A DNA stretch of 64,000 nucleotides, taken from Brachybacterium sillae (GTDB taxonomy: Bacteria; Actinomycetota; Actinomycetes; Actinomycetales; Dermabacteraceae). A program made the position numbers and the translations under genes. Every line of letters begins with the position of its first letter. Position 1 is the first letter of the stretch. Shown in pieces: positions 1 to 8,462 of the stretch. The stretch spans positions 2,542,001 through 2,606,000 of the forward strand of contig NZ_JAFEUW010000001.1 of the NCBI RefSeq assembly GCF_025028335.1, in the 5' to 3' direction. The notes below the pieces were generated by a model. The model was given only the letters and a program-made list of their open reading frames with translations. It was not told the DNA's origin and did no database searches.

Positions 1-549
1 CACCGAGTACAGCTGCGCCTGCACCCCCATCGCGCGGTGCGCACCGAGCGCCTCCACCGTGGTCAGCCGCGCCGGCGTCACCACCAGGTCGGCCTCCACG
101 TCACCGCGCTCGGTGCGGGCCACCACCCGGTGCCAGCCCAGCGGCATCCCCACCGGCAGGCGGAACGACGCCTGTCCGAACCAGGCGCCCTCGACCTCCT
201 GCGGCGGGGTGTCGTCCTGCACCTGCTGCAGGTCGGCCCGGGTCCCGTCCTCCCACACCACGTGCACCGTCACGGCGCTGCCGTGGGGCACGTGCACGGG
301 GAGGGTGCTCTCGCGGTCCTGCCGCGACACCGTGATCTCCGGCAGAGTGCGCAGCCAGGCTTCGCGGTGCCGCTCGGTGCGGATGCGGGTGATGTCGGTG
401 GAGTCGCGCACGTCATGGCCCAGAGCGGCCAGCACCTTCAGCAGCGTCTGCTCCGACACCTCCTTGCGGGTGCCGTCCCAGCCCCAGTAGTCGGTGCCGA
501 CTCCGAGGTCGCGGGCGAGGTCACGCAGGGCGCGGGGATCCACAGACAT
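1..549 (-). CDS. malQ: 4-alpha-glucanotransferase, N-terminal part (cut by window edge)
   Basis: The first 183 codons, read on the minus strand from ATG at 549-547, encode the N-terminal region typical of actinobacterial MalQ. It has a small helical domain (RDLARDLGVGTDYWGWDG, then TLLKVLAALGHDV), a beta-rich domain ending in LGWHRVVA, and the linker GVQAQLYSV that precedes the GH77 barrel. MalQ transfers maltosyl/glucan units between alpha-1,4-glucans in cytosolic maltodextrin metabolism. The catalytic barrel lies beyond position 1, so activity cannot be judged. A TACGAT box ends six bases before the ATG and there is no Shine-Dalgarno, so the mRNA is probably leaderless. The family call is from remembered homologues. 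Confidence 0.8.
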   Translation of the reverse strand, partial: MSVDPRALRDLARDLGVGTDYWGWDGTRKEVSEQTLLKVLAALGHDVRDSTDITRIRTERHREAWLRTLPEITVSRQDRESTLPVHVPHGSAVTVHVVWEDGTRADLQQVQDDTPPQEVEGAWFGQASFRLPVGMPLGWHRVVARTERGDVEADLVVTPARLTTVEALGAHRAMGVQAQLYSV

Positions 550-555
550 GGGCAC

Positions 556-561
556 ATCGTA
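556..561 (-). promoter_or_regulatory. -10 element for leaderless malQ
   Basis: TACGAT on the minus strand, six bases (GTGCCC) before the malQ ATG. This matches the actinobacterial TAnnnT box and places the transcript start at or next to the start codon. Confidence 0.5.
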
Positions 562-675
562 TCGGCGGGCGCCACACTCCAGACCCCCAGGAGCACCGGT
601 CCGTGACCCACGCGGCCGCGACCCGGGAAGGCCGGGGGCGCCGACACCACGGCCATGCCCGACACCCTGCGGAGG

Positions 676-2262
676 TCACGGCCAGCTGGGCAGCCACATC
701 CTCCACTGCCACTGTGACTGGTCGATCACCTGGCCCGTCCAGATCGGCCAGAAGAACGCCGAGACGAGCACCATCAGCGTCAGCAGGGACCCCACCACCA
801 GCGCCCCGGCCAGGCGGCGATCCGACGACGCTTGCGGCGGCCCCAGCACCAGACCCAGCACATACACCAGGCACAGGATCAGGAACGGCTCGAACACCAC
901 CGCGTAGAAGGTGAACACCGTGCGATCGAGGTACAGGAACCATGGGGCATAGCCCGCGACCACCCCGGCCAGGGCCGCTGCGGGGCGGCCGTCGCGCCGC
1001 ACGATCGCCGCGATCAGCGCGACCAGAAGGCAGACGGTGCCCAGCCACCAGATCGCCGGATTCCCCAGCGCCACCACCTGGGCCGCGCACTTGGCGACCT
1101 GGCATCCGGCCTGCCCGTAGTCGAATTCGCGGTAGTAGAAGTTCGTCGGACGGATCTGCAGCAGCCAGCCCACCGGGCTCGCCTCATACGGGTGCTCCGC
1201 ATCCAACGAGACGTGGAACTCGTAGGCACTGGCGTGATAGTGCCACAGGGAGCGCAGGGCCCCCAGCACGGGACCCGACTCCGGCGCCTCGGTGCGCCAC
1301 CACCGCCGGCCGTAACCCTTATCGGTCGCGAACCATCCGGCCCACGAGGCGATGTACGTCAGCAGGGCACCACCGACCATCGCCACGAACGCGGGGATCG
1401 CGTCGCGCACCAGGCCCGCCAGGAACCAGTGACGCTCACCGACAGCGCGACGCGCCGCCCAGTCCCACACCACGGTGAGGATGCCGAACACCGCCAGGAC
1501 ATACAGCCCCGACCACTTCACCCCGCACGCCAGGCCCAGCAGCACGCCGGCGGTCAGACGCCACGGCCGCAGGCCCCCGGCCACCCCGAGCGCGGACCCG
1601 TCGAGGCCCCGTGCCACCTGCTGCACCAGGCGTTCTCGAAACGCGTCGCGATCCAGCAGCAGGCAGCCGAACGCCGCCAGCACGAAGACCATCAGGACCA
1701 GATCCAGGAGGGACGTGCGGGATTCCACCAGGTGCAGGCCGTCGATCGCCAGCAACAGACCCGCCATCGCCCCGAGCGCCGTGGAGCGCAGCAGCCGCCG
1801 ACCGATCCGCGCCAGCATCAGCACCGAGAGGGAGCCGAGCACCGCGACCGACAGCCGCCATCCCCAGGAGGAGTCCGCTCCCAGCAGTGCCATGCCCGCG
1901 CCGATCACCCACTTGCCGACCGGCGGGTGCACCACGTAGGCGCCCTCCGGCAGGTAGGTGTCGACCCGTCCGGCCTCGAACGCCGGGTTCGGCTCCTCCG
2001 GCCAGGCCATCTCCACCCCGTTCTGCCACAGGGTGTAGCCGTCCTTCACGTAGTACGTCTCGTCGAAGATCAGCTCGTGGATGTCCCCCAGATGCCAGAA
2101 CCGCAGCACCACCGCGAGGGCCGTCACCGCCAGCGCCGGTAGCCACGCCGGCCATCCGCCGGAGAGGGGGACGATGCCGAGACGACGACGCAGCTCGTCC
2201 TCCCGGGCGGCGATGCTGCGGGGATCCTCGGCGCGGTGGGTGGGGGCGTCGGCGGCAGGCAC
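676..2262 (-). CDS. pmt: Dolichyl-phosphate-mannose--protein O-mannosyltransferase (PMT, GT39)
   Basis: 528-residue polytopic membrane protein, normal length for actinobacterial PMT. After a short cytosolic N-terminus come a first membrane segment (WLPALAVTALAVVLRFWHL) and the signature luminal loop with the acidic catalytic motif FDETYYVKDGYTLW. Later hallmarks are VHPPVGKW, several hydrophobic segments, and a conserved loop with FHVSLDAEHPYEA and the C-terminal segment ending in WRMWLPSW. The family moves mannose from polyprenyl-phosphate-mannose to Ser/Thr of secreted proteins on the outer face of the membrane. The GTG start at 2262 is chosen because TAGCAT sits six bases upstream (leaderless) and the motif spacing fits. 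It is divergent from rsmI, a common actinobacterial arrangement. Confidence 0.9.
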   Translation of the reverse strand: MPAADAPTHRAEDPRSIAAREDELRRRLGIVPLSGGWPAWLPALAVTALAVVLRFWHLGDIHELIFDETYYVKDGYTLWQNGVEMAWPEEPNPAFEAGRVDTYLPEGAYVVHPPVGKWVIGAGMALLGADSSWGWRLSVAVLGSLSVLMLARIGRRLLRSTALGAMAGLLLAIDGLHLVESRTSLLDLVLMVFVLAAFGCLLLDRDAFRERLVQQVARGLDGSALGVAGGLRPWRLTAGVLLGLACGVKWSGLYVLAVFGILTVVWDWAARRAVGERHWFLAGLVRDAIPAFVAMVGGALLTYIASWAGWFATDKGYGRRWWRTEAPESGPVLGALRSLWHYHASAYEFHVSLDAEHPYEASPVGWLLQIRPTNFYYREFDYGQAGCQVAKCAAQVVALGNPAIWWLGTVCLLVALIAAIVRRDGRPAAALAGVVAGYAPWFLYLDRTVFTFYAVVFEPFLILCLVYVLGLVLGPPQASSDRRLAGALVVGSLLTLMVLVSAFFWPIWTGQVIDQSQWQWRMWLPSWP

Positions 2263-2268
2263 CCGGCC

Positions 2269-2274
2269 ATGCTA
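2269..2274 (-). promoter_or_regulatory. -10 element for leaderless pmt
   Basis: TAGCAT on the minus strand, six bases (GGCCGG) before the GTG start of pmt. No Shine-Dalgarno is present. Confidence 0.45.
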
Positions 2275-2366
2275 GGTCACCGGGTTGCCGCGTCGACCGG
2301 GATGCCTCCGTGACCGGACCGCTGTCACGACCGGGCCGTGGGGCGCGGTGTCGCACCGCCCGGCCC

Positions 2367-2372
2367 TACGAT
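2367..2372 (+). promoter_or_regulatory. -10 element for leaderless rsmI
   Basis: TACGAT, six bases (CGAGGA) before the rsmI ATG. With the pmt box on the other strand it makes a compact divergent promoter of about 115 bp. The GAGGA could also act as a weak ribosome site. Confidence 0.5.
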
Positions 2373-2378
2373 CGAGGA

Positions 2379-3239
2379 ATGCTGGAGCCCGGAGTGCTGA
2401 CCCTCGCCGCCACCCCCATCGGGAACCCCCTTGACGCGTCACAGCGTCTGGTGCGGGCCCTGCAGGAGGCCGATGTGCTCGCGGCCGAGGACACCCGGCG
2501 TCTGCGCCGCCTCCTCAGCGAGCTCGACGTCACCGCCGCCGCCCGGGTCATCTCCTACTACGAGCACAACGAGTCCGCGCGGGCCGCGGAGATCGTCGAG
2601 GCCGTGCGGGACGGGAAACGGGTGGTGATCGTCACCGATGCCGGGATGCCGACGGTGTCCGACCCCGGGTACCGGGCGGTGCGCGCGGTGATCGACGCCG
2701 ACCTGCCGGTGACCGTCCTGCCGGGTCCGTCCGCGGTGCTCACCGCGCTCGCCGCGAGCGGCTTGCCCACCGACCGCTTCGCCTTCGACGGGTTCCTGCC
2801 CCGCACGGAGGGGAAACTGCGGGCGGCGGCCCGCGCCCTGCGCGACGAGCGCCGCACGGTGGTGCTGTTCGAATCCCCGCGCCGCACCGCCGCGACCCTC
2901 GCGGTGCTGCGTGACGAGATCGGCCCCGATCGACCGGCGGCCCTCGCAAGGGAGCTGACCAAGACGCATGAGGAGGTGGTGCGCGGCACCCTCGCCGAGC
3001 TTGCCGAGCATGCCGACGCCACCGAGGTGCTGGGGGAGGTGGTGCTGGTGATCAGCGGGGCCGACGAGGTGAGCCCCCGGCCGGAGGATCTCCTCGACGA
3101 GGTGCTGCAACGTGCCGCCGCGGGGGAGCGGCTGAAGGACGCCGCGAAGGCCGTCGCCGCCGGACGGTCGGGGATCAGCGCCCGCGACCTGTACGAGCGG
3201 GCGCTCGCCGCCCGGCAGGACGGTGGCCCCACAGCCTGA
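2379..3239 (+). CDS. rsmI: 16S rRNA (cytidine(1402)-2'-O)-methyltransferase
   Basis: 286 residues, a typical RsmI length. N-terminal tetrapyrrole-methylase-type fold with the signature TPIGNPLD (residues 12-19), EDTRRLRRLL, the SAM-site glycine-rich stretch TDAGMPTVSDPGYR, LPGPSAVLTAL and the helix-strand pair FAFDGFLPR. The C-terminus has LARELTKTHEEVVRG and a small helical RsmI tail ending in SARDLYERAL. It 2'-O-methylates C1402 in the 30S decoding centre using SAM. The ATG at 2379 is preceded by a -10 box consistent with a leaderless message. It is followed by a strong hairpin, so it appears monocistronic. Confidence 0.95.
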   Translation: MLEPGVLTLAATPIGNPLDASQRLVRALQEADVLAAEDTRRLRRLLSELDVTAAARVISYYEHNESARAAEIVEAVRDGKRVVIVTDAGMPTVSDPGYRAVRAVIDADLPVTVLPGPSAVLTALAASGLPTDRFAFDGFLPRTEGKLRAAARALRDERRTVVLFESPRRTAATLAVLRDEIGPDRPAALARELTKTHEEVVRGTLAELAEHADATEVLGEVVLVISGADEVSPRPEDLLDEVLQRAAAGERLKDAAKAVAAGRSGISARDLYERALAARQDGGPTA

Positions 3240-3272
3240 CGCAGCAGCCCGGGAGCCCTCCCGCAGAGATGC

Positions 3273-3307
3273 GGTGAGCCCCGGTCCGCAGGGGACCGGG
3301 GCTCACC
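3273..3307. terminator. Bidirectional hairpin terminator between rsmI and rpmF
   Basis: Perfect 15-bp inverted repeat (3273-3287 with 3293-3307) around a five-base loop, between two convergent genes. It is GC-rich with no T-run, the usual actinobacterial style. Confidence 0.8.
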
Positions 3308-3376
3308 GGTGGTCAGGATCGGGCGGCGTCGTCTCGGCGACCGGCCTCGCCCGGGGCGCCCGAGGGCGCCGCGGGA

Positions 3377-3547
3377 TCAGTCGTCGATCTGCAGCAGACC
3401 GCGCTGGTACGCCTTGGCCAGGCGACGCGGCACGGAGGCGGTGCGACCGCGCACGGTGACCTGCACCAGGTCGGCGGCGCTGGCCTTCCACTGGGCGCGG
3501 CGCGAGCGGGTGCGGGCCCGCGACATCTTGAACTTGGGCACTGCCAT
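3377..3547 (-). CDS. rpmF: 50S ribosomal protein bL32, cysteine-free (zinc-independent) form
   Basis: 56-residue protein starting [17 protein letters not shown], the diagnostic bL32 N-terminus. AAGGAG lies just before the ATG. The C-terminal half ([23 protein letters not shown]) has no Cys-x2-Cys pairs, so this is the C-minus paralogue type that needs no zinc. In several actinobacteria that type is made under zinc limitation; no Zur box was recognised here. A zinc-binding copy may exist elsewhere in the genome, but the window cannot show this. Convergent with rsmI. Confidence 0.95.
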   Translation of the reverse strand: MAVPKFKMSRARTRSRRAQWKASAADLVQVTVRGRTASVPRRLAKAYQRGLLQIDD

Positions 3548-3844
3548 GGGAACGCTCCTTGCGACGATGTGGCGATGAGTCCGGGGCGGTGCGACCCCGC
3601 AGGCTCCCCGGGGACAGCCCGACGGAGGGGTCACCCGGGCGCGCAGGAGCACGCACAACAGCACCCCATTGTGCCACAGGGGGCCCGCCCCGTCCCCGGT
3701 CACGGCGGTGACCTCCACCACCGCCCAGGCGCATGGCCGGTGGCAGGGACGCCCCGCACCGGCCGTCGCCCGCCGCCCAGGAAGCGGACGCCGGGGTGCG
3801 ACCTGCGGGGTGCCAGCGGTTCAGCACCCCCGGTGGGCGCCTCC
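3548..3844. other. Intergenic region between rpmF and tatD
   Basis: Divergent spacer of about 300 bases that must hold the rpmF promoter. CACAAT on the minus strand near 3668-3673 is a possible -10 element. No gene or RNA is recognisable. Confidence 0.4.
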
Positions 3845-3850
3845 TACCAT
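3845..3850 (+). promoter_or_regulatory. -10 element pointing to a tatD start at 3858
   Basis: TACCAT seven bases before the ATG at 3858. It fits the leaderless pattern of neighbouring genes and supports a native TatD start at 3858 rather than at the in-frame GTG 3965. Confidence 0.45.
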
Positions 3851-3964
3851 GGGGGACATGTCGAGCACCTCGTCGAGCCCGGTGCACGCCCGCGCGGAGG
3901 TCGACTCCTCCGGTCGTGAGCGTGACCGCTCCTGGCCCCCATCCCGGACCCGCTGCCGTTCCCG

Positions 3965-4798
3965 GTGATCGACGACCACTGCCACCTGGACTTCGCCGAC
4001 GGCGACGAGGAGATGGATGTCGCCGAGCATGCCCGGCGTGCCGCCGCCGCAGGGGTCGACGGCCAGATCACCATCGGCTGCGATCTGCCCGGGGCGCGCT
4101 GGACCGCCCGCCTGATGCAGGATCCCGCCCGTCCCGACAGCCTGCGCGGGGGCGTCGCCCTGCACCCCAACGACGCCGCCCTGCATGCCCGCGGTCACGA
4201 CCACGACGGCACGCCCCTGGTGCCGCTCGACGAGGCTCTGGCGGAGATCGCCGACCTCGCCCGCACCCCCGGGATCATCACCGTCGGGGAGACGGGGCTG
4301 GACTGGTTCCGCACCTCCCGCCGCGAGGAACGGGCCCGCACCGCCCAGATCGACGCGTTCCGTGCGCACATCGCTCTGGCCAAGGAACTCGGCCTGCCGA
4401 TGCAGATCCACGACCGGGACGCCCACCGCGACGTCCTCGAGGTCCTCGATGCCGACGGTGCCCCCGAGCGCGCCGTGCTCCACTGCTTCTCCGGGGACGC
4501 CGAGTTCGCCCGGGAATGCGTCGACCGGGGGTTCTACCTCTCCTTCGCCGGGACCATCACCTTCAAGAACTCCGACGGGGTGCGGGCCGGCTGTGCGGAG
4601 GCCGGACCCGGCCGGATCCTGGTGGAGACCGACGCCCCGTTCCTCACCCCCGTCCCGTACCGGGGTCGCCCCAACTCCAGCTACCTGATCCCGCTGACGA
4701 TGCAGACCATCGCCGAGGTGACCGGGCAGACCCTCGAGGACGCCTGTCGGTCGGTGCGTGCCACCGCCACCGAGGTGTACGGATGGCCGGCGGCATGA
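3965..4798 (+). CDS. tatD: TatD-family metal-dependent DNase (5' end apparently frameshifted)
   Basis: As read from GTG 3965, 277 residues with all TatD metal ligands: HCH (residues 5-7), GETGLDW, MQIHDRD, LHCFSG and ETDAPFL. TatD proteins are cytosolic TIM-barrel nucleases with 3'-5' exonuclease activity. The start is odd. Upstream, ATG 3858 opens a frame (SSTSSSPVHARAEV...RERDRSWPP) that resembles the usual actinobacterial TatD leader, but it is one base out of register and stops at 3968. Adding one C to the C5 run at 3936-3940 would join it as SWPPIPDPLPFPVIDDHCH. The native protein is therefore probably about 313 residues. The gene overlaps rsmA by ATGA. Confidence 0.88.
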   Translation: MIDDHCHLDFADGDEEMDVAEHARRAAAAGVDGQITIGCDLPGARWTARLMQDPARPDSLRGGVALHPNDAALHARGHDHDGTPLVPLDEALAEIADLARTPGIITVGETGLDWFRTSRREERARTAQIDAFRAHIALAKELGLPMQIHDRDAHRDVLEVLDADGAPERAVLHCFSGDAEFARECVDRGFYLSFAGTITFKNSDGVRAGCAEAGPGRILVETDAPFLTPVPYRGRPNSSYLIPLTMQTIAEVTGQTLEDACRSVRATATEVYGWPAA

Positions 4799-5676
4799 CC
4801 GCCGCGCCGAGCCCAGGGCTGCTTAGCGGACGCGACCTGCGCGATCTCGCCGACGCCGCCGGCATCCGCCCCAGCAAGCAGCGCGGCCAGAACTTCCTCA
4901 CCGACCCCAACACGGTGCGCGGCATCGTCGAGCGCGCCGACCTGCCGGACGCCGCCACCGTGCTGGAGGTCGGCCCGGGGCTGGGGTCCCTCACCCTCGG
5001 TCTGCTGGAGGCCGGTGCCGACGTGGTCGCCGTCGAACTCGACCGCGGACTCGCCGAGCTGCTGCCCGTCACGCTCCGGGCCCGCGGTGTCGCCGAGGAC
5101 CGCTGGAGCGTCATCCACCAGGACGCCCTCACCCTCACCGAGCTGCCGGCCACACCCCGCGGCCTGATCCCGACACGGTTGGTGGCGAACCTCCCGTACA
5201 ACGTGGCCACCCCCATCCTGCTGACCCTCCTGGAGCGGTTCCCCGCCCTGGAGGCGGCGCTGGTGATGGTGCAGTCGGAGGTGGTGGACCGCCTGGCCGC
5301 CGGTCCCGGTTCCCGCATCTACGGCGCCCCCAGCGTGAAGACCGCGTGGTACGGCACCGCCCGCCGGGTGGGGGAGATCTCCCGCCAGGTGTTCTGGCCG
5401 GTCCCGAATGTCGACTCCTCCCTGGTGGAGGTGCGGCGTCACCCGCAGCCACTGGGTACCGAGGCCGAGCGGGAGCACACCTTCGCCGTGGTGGATGCCG
5501 CGTTCCTGCAGCGTCGCAAGACCCTGCGTGCCGCCCTCGCCGGATGGGCGGGCAGTGCCCCGCGTGCCGGGGACGTGCTCGCCGCCGCCGGGATCGACCC
5601 GGCCGCCCGGGGAGAGACCCTCACCTGTGCCCAGTTCCTCGAGATCGCCCGCGCCGATGCGGAGGTGCCTCGATGA
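4795..5676 (+). CDS. rsmA: 16S rRNA (adenine(1518)-N6/adenine(1519)-N6)-dimethyltransferase
   Basis: 293 residues. Class I SAM methyltransferase of the KsgA family: RPSKQRGQNFLTD at residues 26-38, the SAM loop EVGPGLGSLT, acidic VAVELDRGL, the catalytic NLPYNVATP, FWPVPNVDSSLV and a C-terminal helical domain (FLQRRKTLRAAL). It dimethylates A1518 and A1519 in helix 45 late in 30S assembly. ATG 4795 overlaps the tatD stop; ATG 4783, four codons upstream, is an alternative. Its stop overlaps the ispE start by ATGA, giving a tatD-rsmA-ispE transcription unit that is conserved in actinobacteria. Confidence 0.95.
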   Translation: MTAAPSPGLLSGRDLRDLADAAGIRPSKQRGQNFLTDPNTVRGIVERADLPDAATVLEVGPGLGSLTLGLLEAGADVVAVELDRGLAELLPVTLRARGVAEDRWSVIHQDALTLTELPATPRGLIPTRLVANLPYNVATPILLTLLERFPALEAALVMVQSEVVDRLAAGPGSRIYGAPSVKTAWYGTARRVGEISRQVFWPVPNVDSSLVEVRRHPQPLGTEAEREHTFAVVDAAFLQRRKTLRAALAGWAGSAPRAGDVLAAAGIDPAARGETLTCAQFLEIARADAEVPR

Positions 5677-6611
5677 GCACGACGATGTCCCCAGAGCGCC
5701 GGCGCGTGGTCGCCCAGGCCCCGGGGAAGATCAACCTCTCCCTGCACGTCGGCGCCGTCGACCACCGCGGATACCACGCCCTGGCCACCGTGTTCCAGGC
5801 AGTGGATCTGATGGAGACCGTCACCGCGCAGGCCGCCGATGACCTCCACCTCACCGTCACCTCCCATGTCGACGGGGACGTTCCCACCGACGGCACGAAC
5901 CTCGCCCTGCGCGCCGCCCGTCTGCTGCAGCAGGAGCATAGGATCACCGCCGGAGCCGCCCTGCACATCGACAAGACCGTCCCGGTCGCGGGTGGCATGG
6001 GCGGCGGCTCGGCTGACGCTGCCGCGGCCCTGGTCGCCCTGAACCGCCTGTGGGAGCTTGATCTGGAACCCGCCGCGCTGCGGGAGCTCGGCGGGCGCCT
6101 CGGCGCCGACGTGCCCTTCGCCCTCACCGGCCACACCGCCCTGGGACGCGGCAACGGCGACGACCTCAGCCCGCTGCTGGTGACGGGGGAGTGGCACTGG
6201 GTGCTCGCGGTGCCCGGGGGACACCTGTCCACCCCCGAGGTGTATCGCACGCACGACGAGCTCGTCCGGCAGGCGGGACGGGAGCCGGCCGCGGTGCCCG
6301 AGCCCGACGACCGGCAGGTGCAGGCGCTGCGGTCCGCGGACGTCGCCCTGCTGGGGGAGACGCTCCACAACGATCTGCAGGCCGCGGCGTTCCACCTCCG
6401 CCCCGGCCTCGCGCCGGTGTGCGAGCTGGCGGAGGGCTCCGGGGCCTACGGGGCGCTGGTCTCAGGGTCCGGGCCGACGATCGCGGTGCTCGCCGGGGAT
6501 GCTGACCATGCCGCGCAGCTGGCGGCCCTCCTGCGTGCCGAGGGCGTGGCGCAGCAGTGTCTGACCACCACCGGCTCCGCTCCCGGTGCCCGGGTGATCA
6601 GCGAGGAGTAG
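5673..6611 (+). CDS. ispE: 4-diphosphocytidyl-2-C-methyl-D-erythritol kinase
   Basis: 312 residues, GHMP kinase. The N-terminal APGKINLSLHVG holds the catalytic Lys. The ATP loop is PVAGGMGGGSADAAAAL, and the C-terminal glycine-rich motif is ALVSGSGPTIAVL. IspE phosphorylates CDP-methylerythritol in the MEP route to isoprenoids, which feeds menaquinone and polyprenyl-phosphate synthesis. The ATG overlaps the rsmA stop. A hairpin follows the stop. Confidence 0.95.
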   Translation: MSTTMSPERRRVVAQAPGKINLSLHVGAVDHRGYHALATVFQAVDLMETVTAQAADDLHLTVTSHVDGDVPTDGTNLALRAARLLQQEHRITAGAALHIDKTVPVAGGMGGGSADAAAALVALNRLWELDLEPAALRELGGRLGADVPFALTGHTALGRGNGDDLSPLLVTGEWHWVLAVPGGHLSTPEVYRTHDELVRQAGREPAAVPEPDDRQVQALRSADVALLGETLHNDLQAAAFHLRPGLAPVCELAEGSGAYGALVSGSGPTIAVLAGDADHAAQLAALLRAEGVAQQCLTTTGSAPGARVISEE

Positions 6612-6630
6612 ACGGGGCCCGAAGGGGGAC

Positions 6631-6652
6631 GCGGCGGGGGCGGCCCCGCTGC
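6631..6652. terminator. Hairpin terminator between ispE and the ABC-F gene
   Basis: Nine-base-pair stem (6631-6639 with 6644-6652, one G-T pair) with a four-base loop in a 48-bp convergent spacer. Confidence 0.6.
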
Positions 6653-6659
6653 GGCGTGC

Positions 6660-8462
6660 TCAGCCCTCGACCTGCAGCGACAGCTCCAGCCACTGCTCCT
6701 CGAGGGCATCGGCCTCGTCCTCCCAGCCGCTGATCTCCCGCATCCGCGCCGCGAGGGTCTCGAAGTCTGTCGGATCCACATGGGCCATGTCGGCCTTCGC
6801 CGTGGCCACCTGGTCCCGCAGACGCGTCATCTTCCGTTCGAGGGCCGCGAGCTCCTTCTGTGCGTCCCGCAGCTCGCGCCCCGACAGCCCCCCGTCACCG
6901 GAGGCTGTCGACGCCCCGCTCGGGGACGGCCCGGACGTCCCCGCTCCCTGCGCCCGCAGCTGCAGGTACTGGTCGACCCCACCGGGCAGGTGCCGCACCC
7001 GGCCGTCCAGCACCGCGTACTGCAGATCGGTCACCCGCTCCAGCAGGTACCGGTCGTGGGAGACGACGATCAGCGGCCCCGGCCAGGTGTCGAGCAGATC
7101 CTCCATCGCCGCGAGCATGTCGGTGTCCATGTCGTTCGTCGGCTCATCGAGCACCAGCACGTTCGGTTCCTCCAGCAGCGTCAGCAGCAGGTCCAGCCGC
7201 CGCTGTTGACCACCGGAGAGGGCCTTCACCTGCACCTTCTGATGGGCTGCGGTGAAGCCGAGCCGCTCCAGCAGCTGGCCGGGCGAGACCTCATCCTTCC
7301 CCGCGCGATACGCGGTGCGATACCGGCCGACGACCTCGCTGACGCGCTCCTCGAGATGGTCCTGCAGACCCTCGAGACGTTGAGAGACCTGCCGCACGCT
7401 CACCGTGGTGCCACGTCGCACCCTCCCGACCAGCGGTTCCAGGTCTCCGGTGATCAGGGCCAACAGGGTCGACTTCCCGGCGCCGTTCGGCCCGAGCACC
7501 CCGATGCGGTCGGCGGGACCGATGTGCAGCGTCACGTCCTGCAGCACCACCGTCGGATCCCCGGAGGCCGACGGGTACCCGGCGGTGACATCCTCCAGAT
7601 CGATCACCTGCCGCCCCAGACGGCTGGTCGCCAGCTGTGTGAGCTCCACCGTGTCGCGCACCGGCGGCTCCCCGGCGATCAGCGCGTTCGCGGCGTCGAT
7701 CCGGAACTTCGGCTTCGAGGTGCGGGCGGGCGCCCCGCGACGCAACCACGCCAGCTCCTTGCGCAGGAGGTTCTGGCGCTTCGCCTCCACGGCGGCGGCC
7801 TGCCGGTCCCGCTCCACCCGCTGCAGCACGTACGCGGCATAGCCGCCCTCGAAGGGGTCGACCACTCCGTCGTGCACCTCCCACATCCGGGTGCAGACCT
7901 CGTCCAGGAACCAGCGGTCGTGGGTGACAACCACCAGACCGCCGGACCGGGCCGACCAGCGGCGGCGCAGGTGCTCGGCGAGCCAGGCGATGCCCTCGAC
8001 GTCGAGGTGGTTCGTCGGCTCGTCGAGGAACAGCACGTGATGCTCCTGCACCAGCAGCGACGCCAGGTGCACGCGGCGCAGCTGCCCACCGGACAGGGCC
8101 TGCAACGGCTGCTCCAGGTCGACCCCCGTGAGCAGACCGGCGAGGACGTCACGGATGCGGGCGTCACCGGCCCACTCGTGCTCGGGCCGGTCACCGACGA
8201 CACGCTGCCGCACCGTGGTGTCGGCGGTGGCCTCGTCCTGCTGCCGCAGCACTCCCACCCGCACGCCGTTGCGGACGGTCACGCGGCCGGAATCGGGCGC
8301 GGCCTGCCCCGACAGCAGCCGCAGCAGGGTGGATTTGCCGTCACCGTTGCGGCCGACGACACCGATGCGATCGCCGTCCTCGATACCGAGGGTGACGGAG
8401 TCGAGCAGCACACGATCGGGCAGGGCGAGATGCAGCGCCTCAGCGCCGAGCAGATGGGCCAT
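6660..8462 (-). CDS. ABC-F family ATPase (Uup/EttA-like translation or rRNA factor)
   Basis: 600 residues with two ABC domains and no membrane segment. Domain 1 has Walker A GRNGDGKST and signature LSGGQLRR, then Walker B LFLDEPTNHLD. The inter-domain arm is rich in Arg/Lys (KRQNLLRKELAWLRRGAPAR). Domain 2 has GPNGAGKST, LSGGQQRR and LVLDEPTNDMD. The tail from about residue 525 is a coiled coil (ELAALERKMTRLRDQV), as in Uup. ABC-F proteins act on ribosomes in the cytosol; the Uup type with a coiled-coil tail also binds branched nucleic acids. Start ATG 8462 overlaps the marR stop (TGATG), so the two are co-translated. Confidence 0.88.
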   Translation of the reverse strand: MAHLLGAEALHLALPDRVLLDSVTLGIEDGDRIGVVGRNGDGKSTLLRLLSGQAAPDSGRVTVRNGVRVGVLRQQDEATADTTVRQRVVGDRPEHEWAGDARIRDVLAGLLTGVDLEQPLQALSGGQLRRVHLASLLVQEHHVLFLDEPTNHLDVEGIAWLAEHLRRRWSARSGGLVVVTHDRWFLDEVCTRMWEVHDGVVDPFEGGYAAYVLQRVERDRQAAAVEAKRQNLLRKELAWLRRGAPARTSKPKFRIDAANALIAGEPPVRDTVELTQLATSRLGRQVIDLEDVTAGYPSASGDPTVVLQDVTLHIGPADRIGVLGPNGAGKSTLLALITGDLEPLVGRVRRGTTVSVRQVSQRLEGLQDHLEERVSEVVGRYRTAYRAGKDEVSPGQLLERLGFTAAHQKVQVKALSGGQQRRLDLLLTLLEEPNVLVLDEPTNDMDTDMLAAMEDLLDTWPGPLIVVSHDRYLLERVTDLQYAVLDGRVRHLPGGVDQYLQLRAQGAGTSGPSPSGASTASGDGGLSGRELRDAQKELAALERKMTRLRDQVATAKADMAHVDPTDFETLAARMREISGWEDEADALEEQWLELSLQVEG

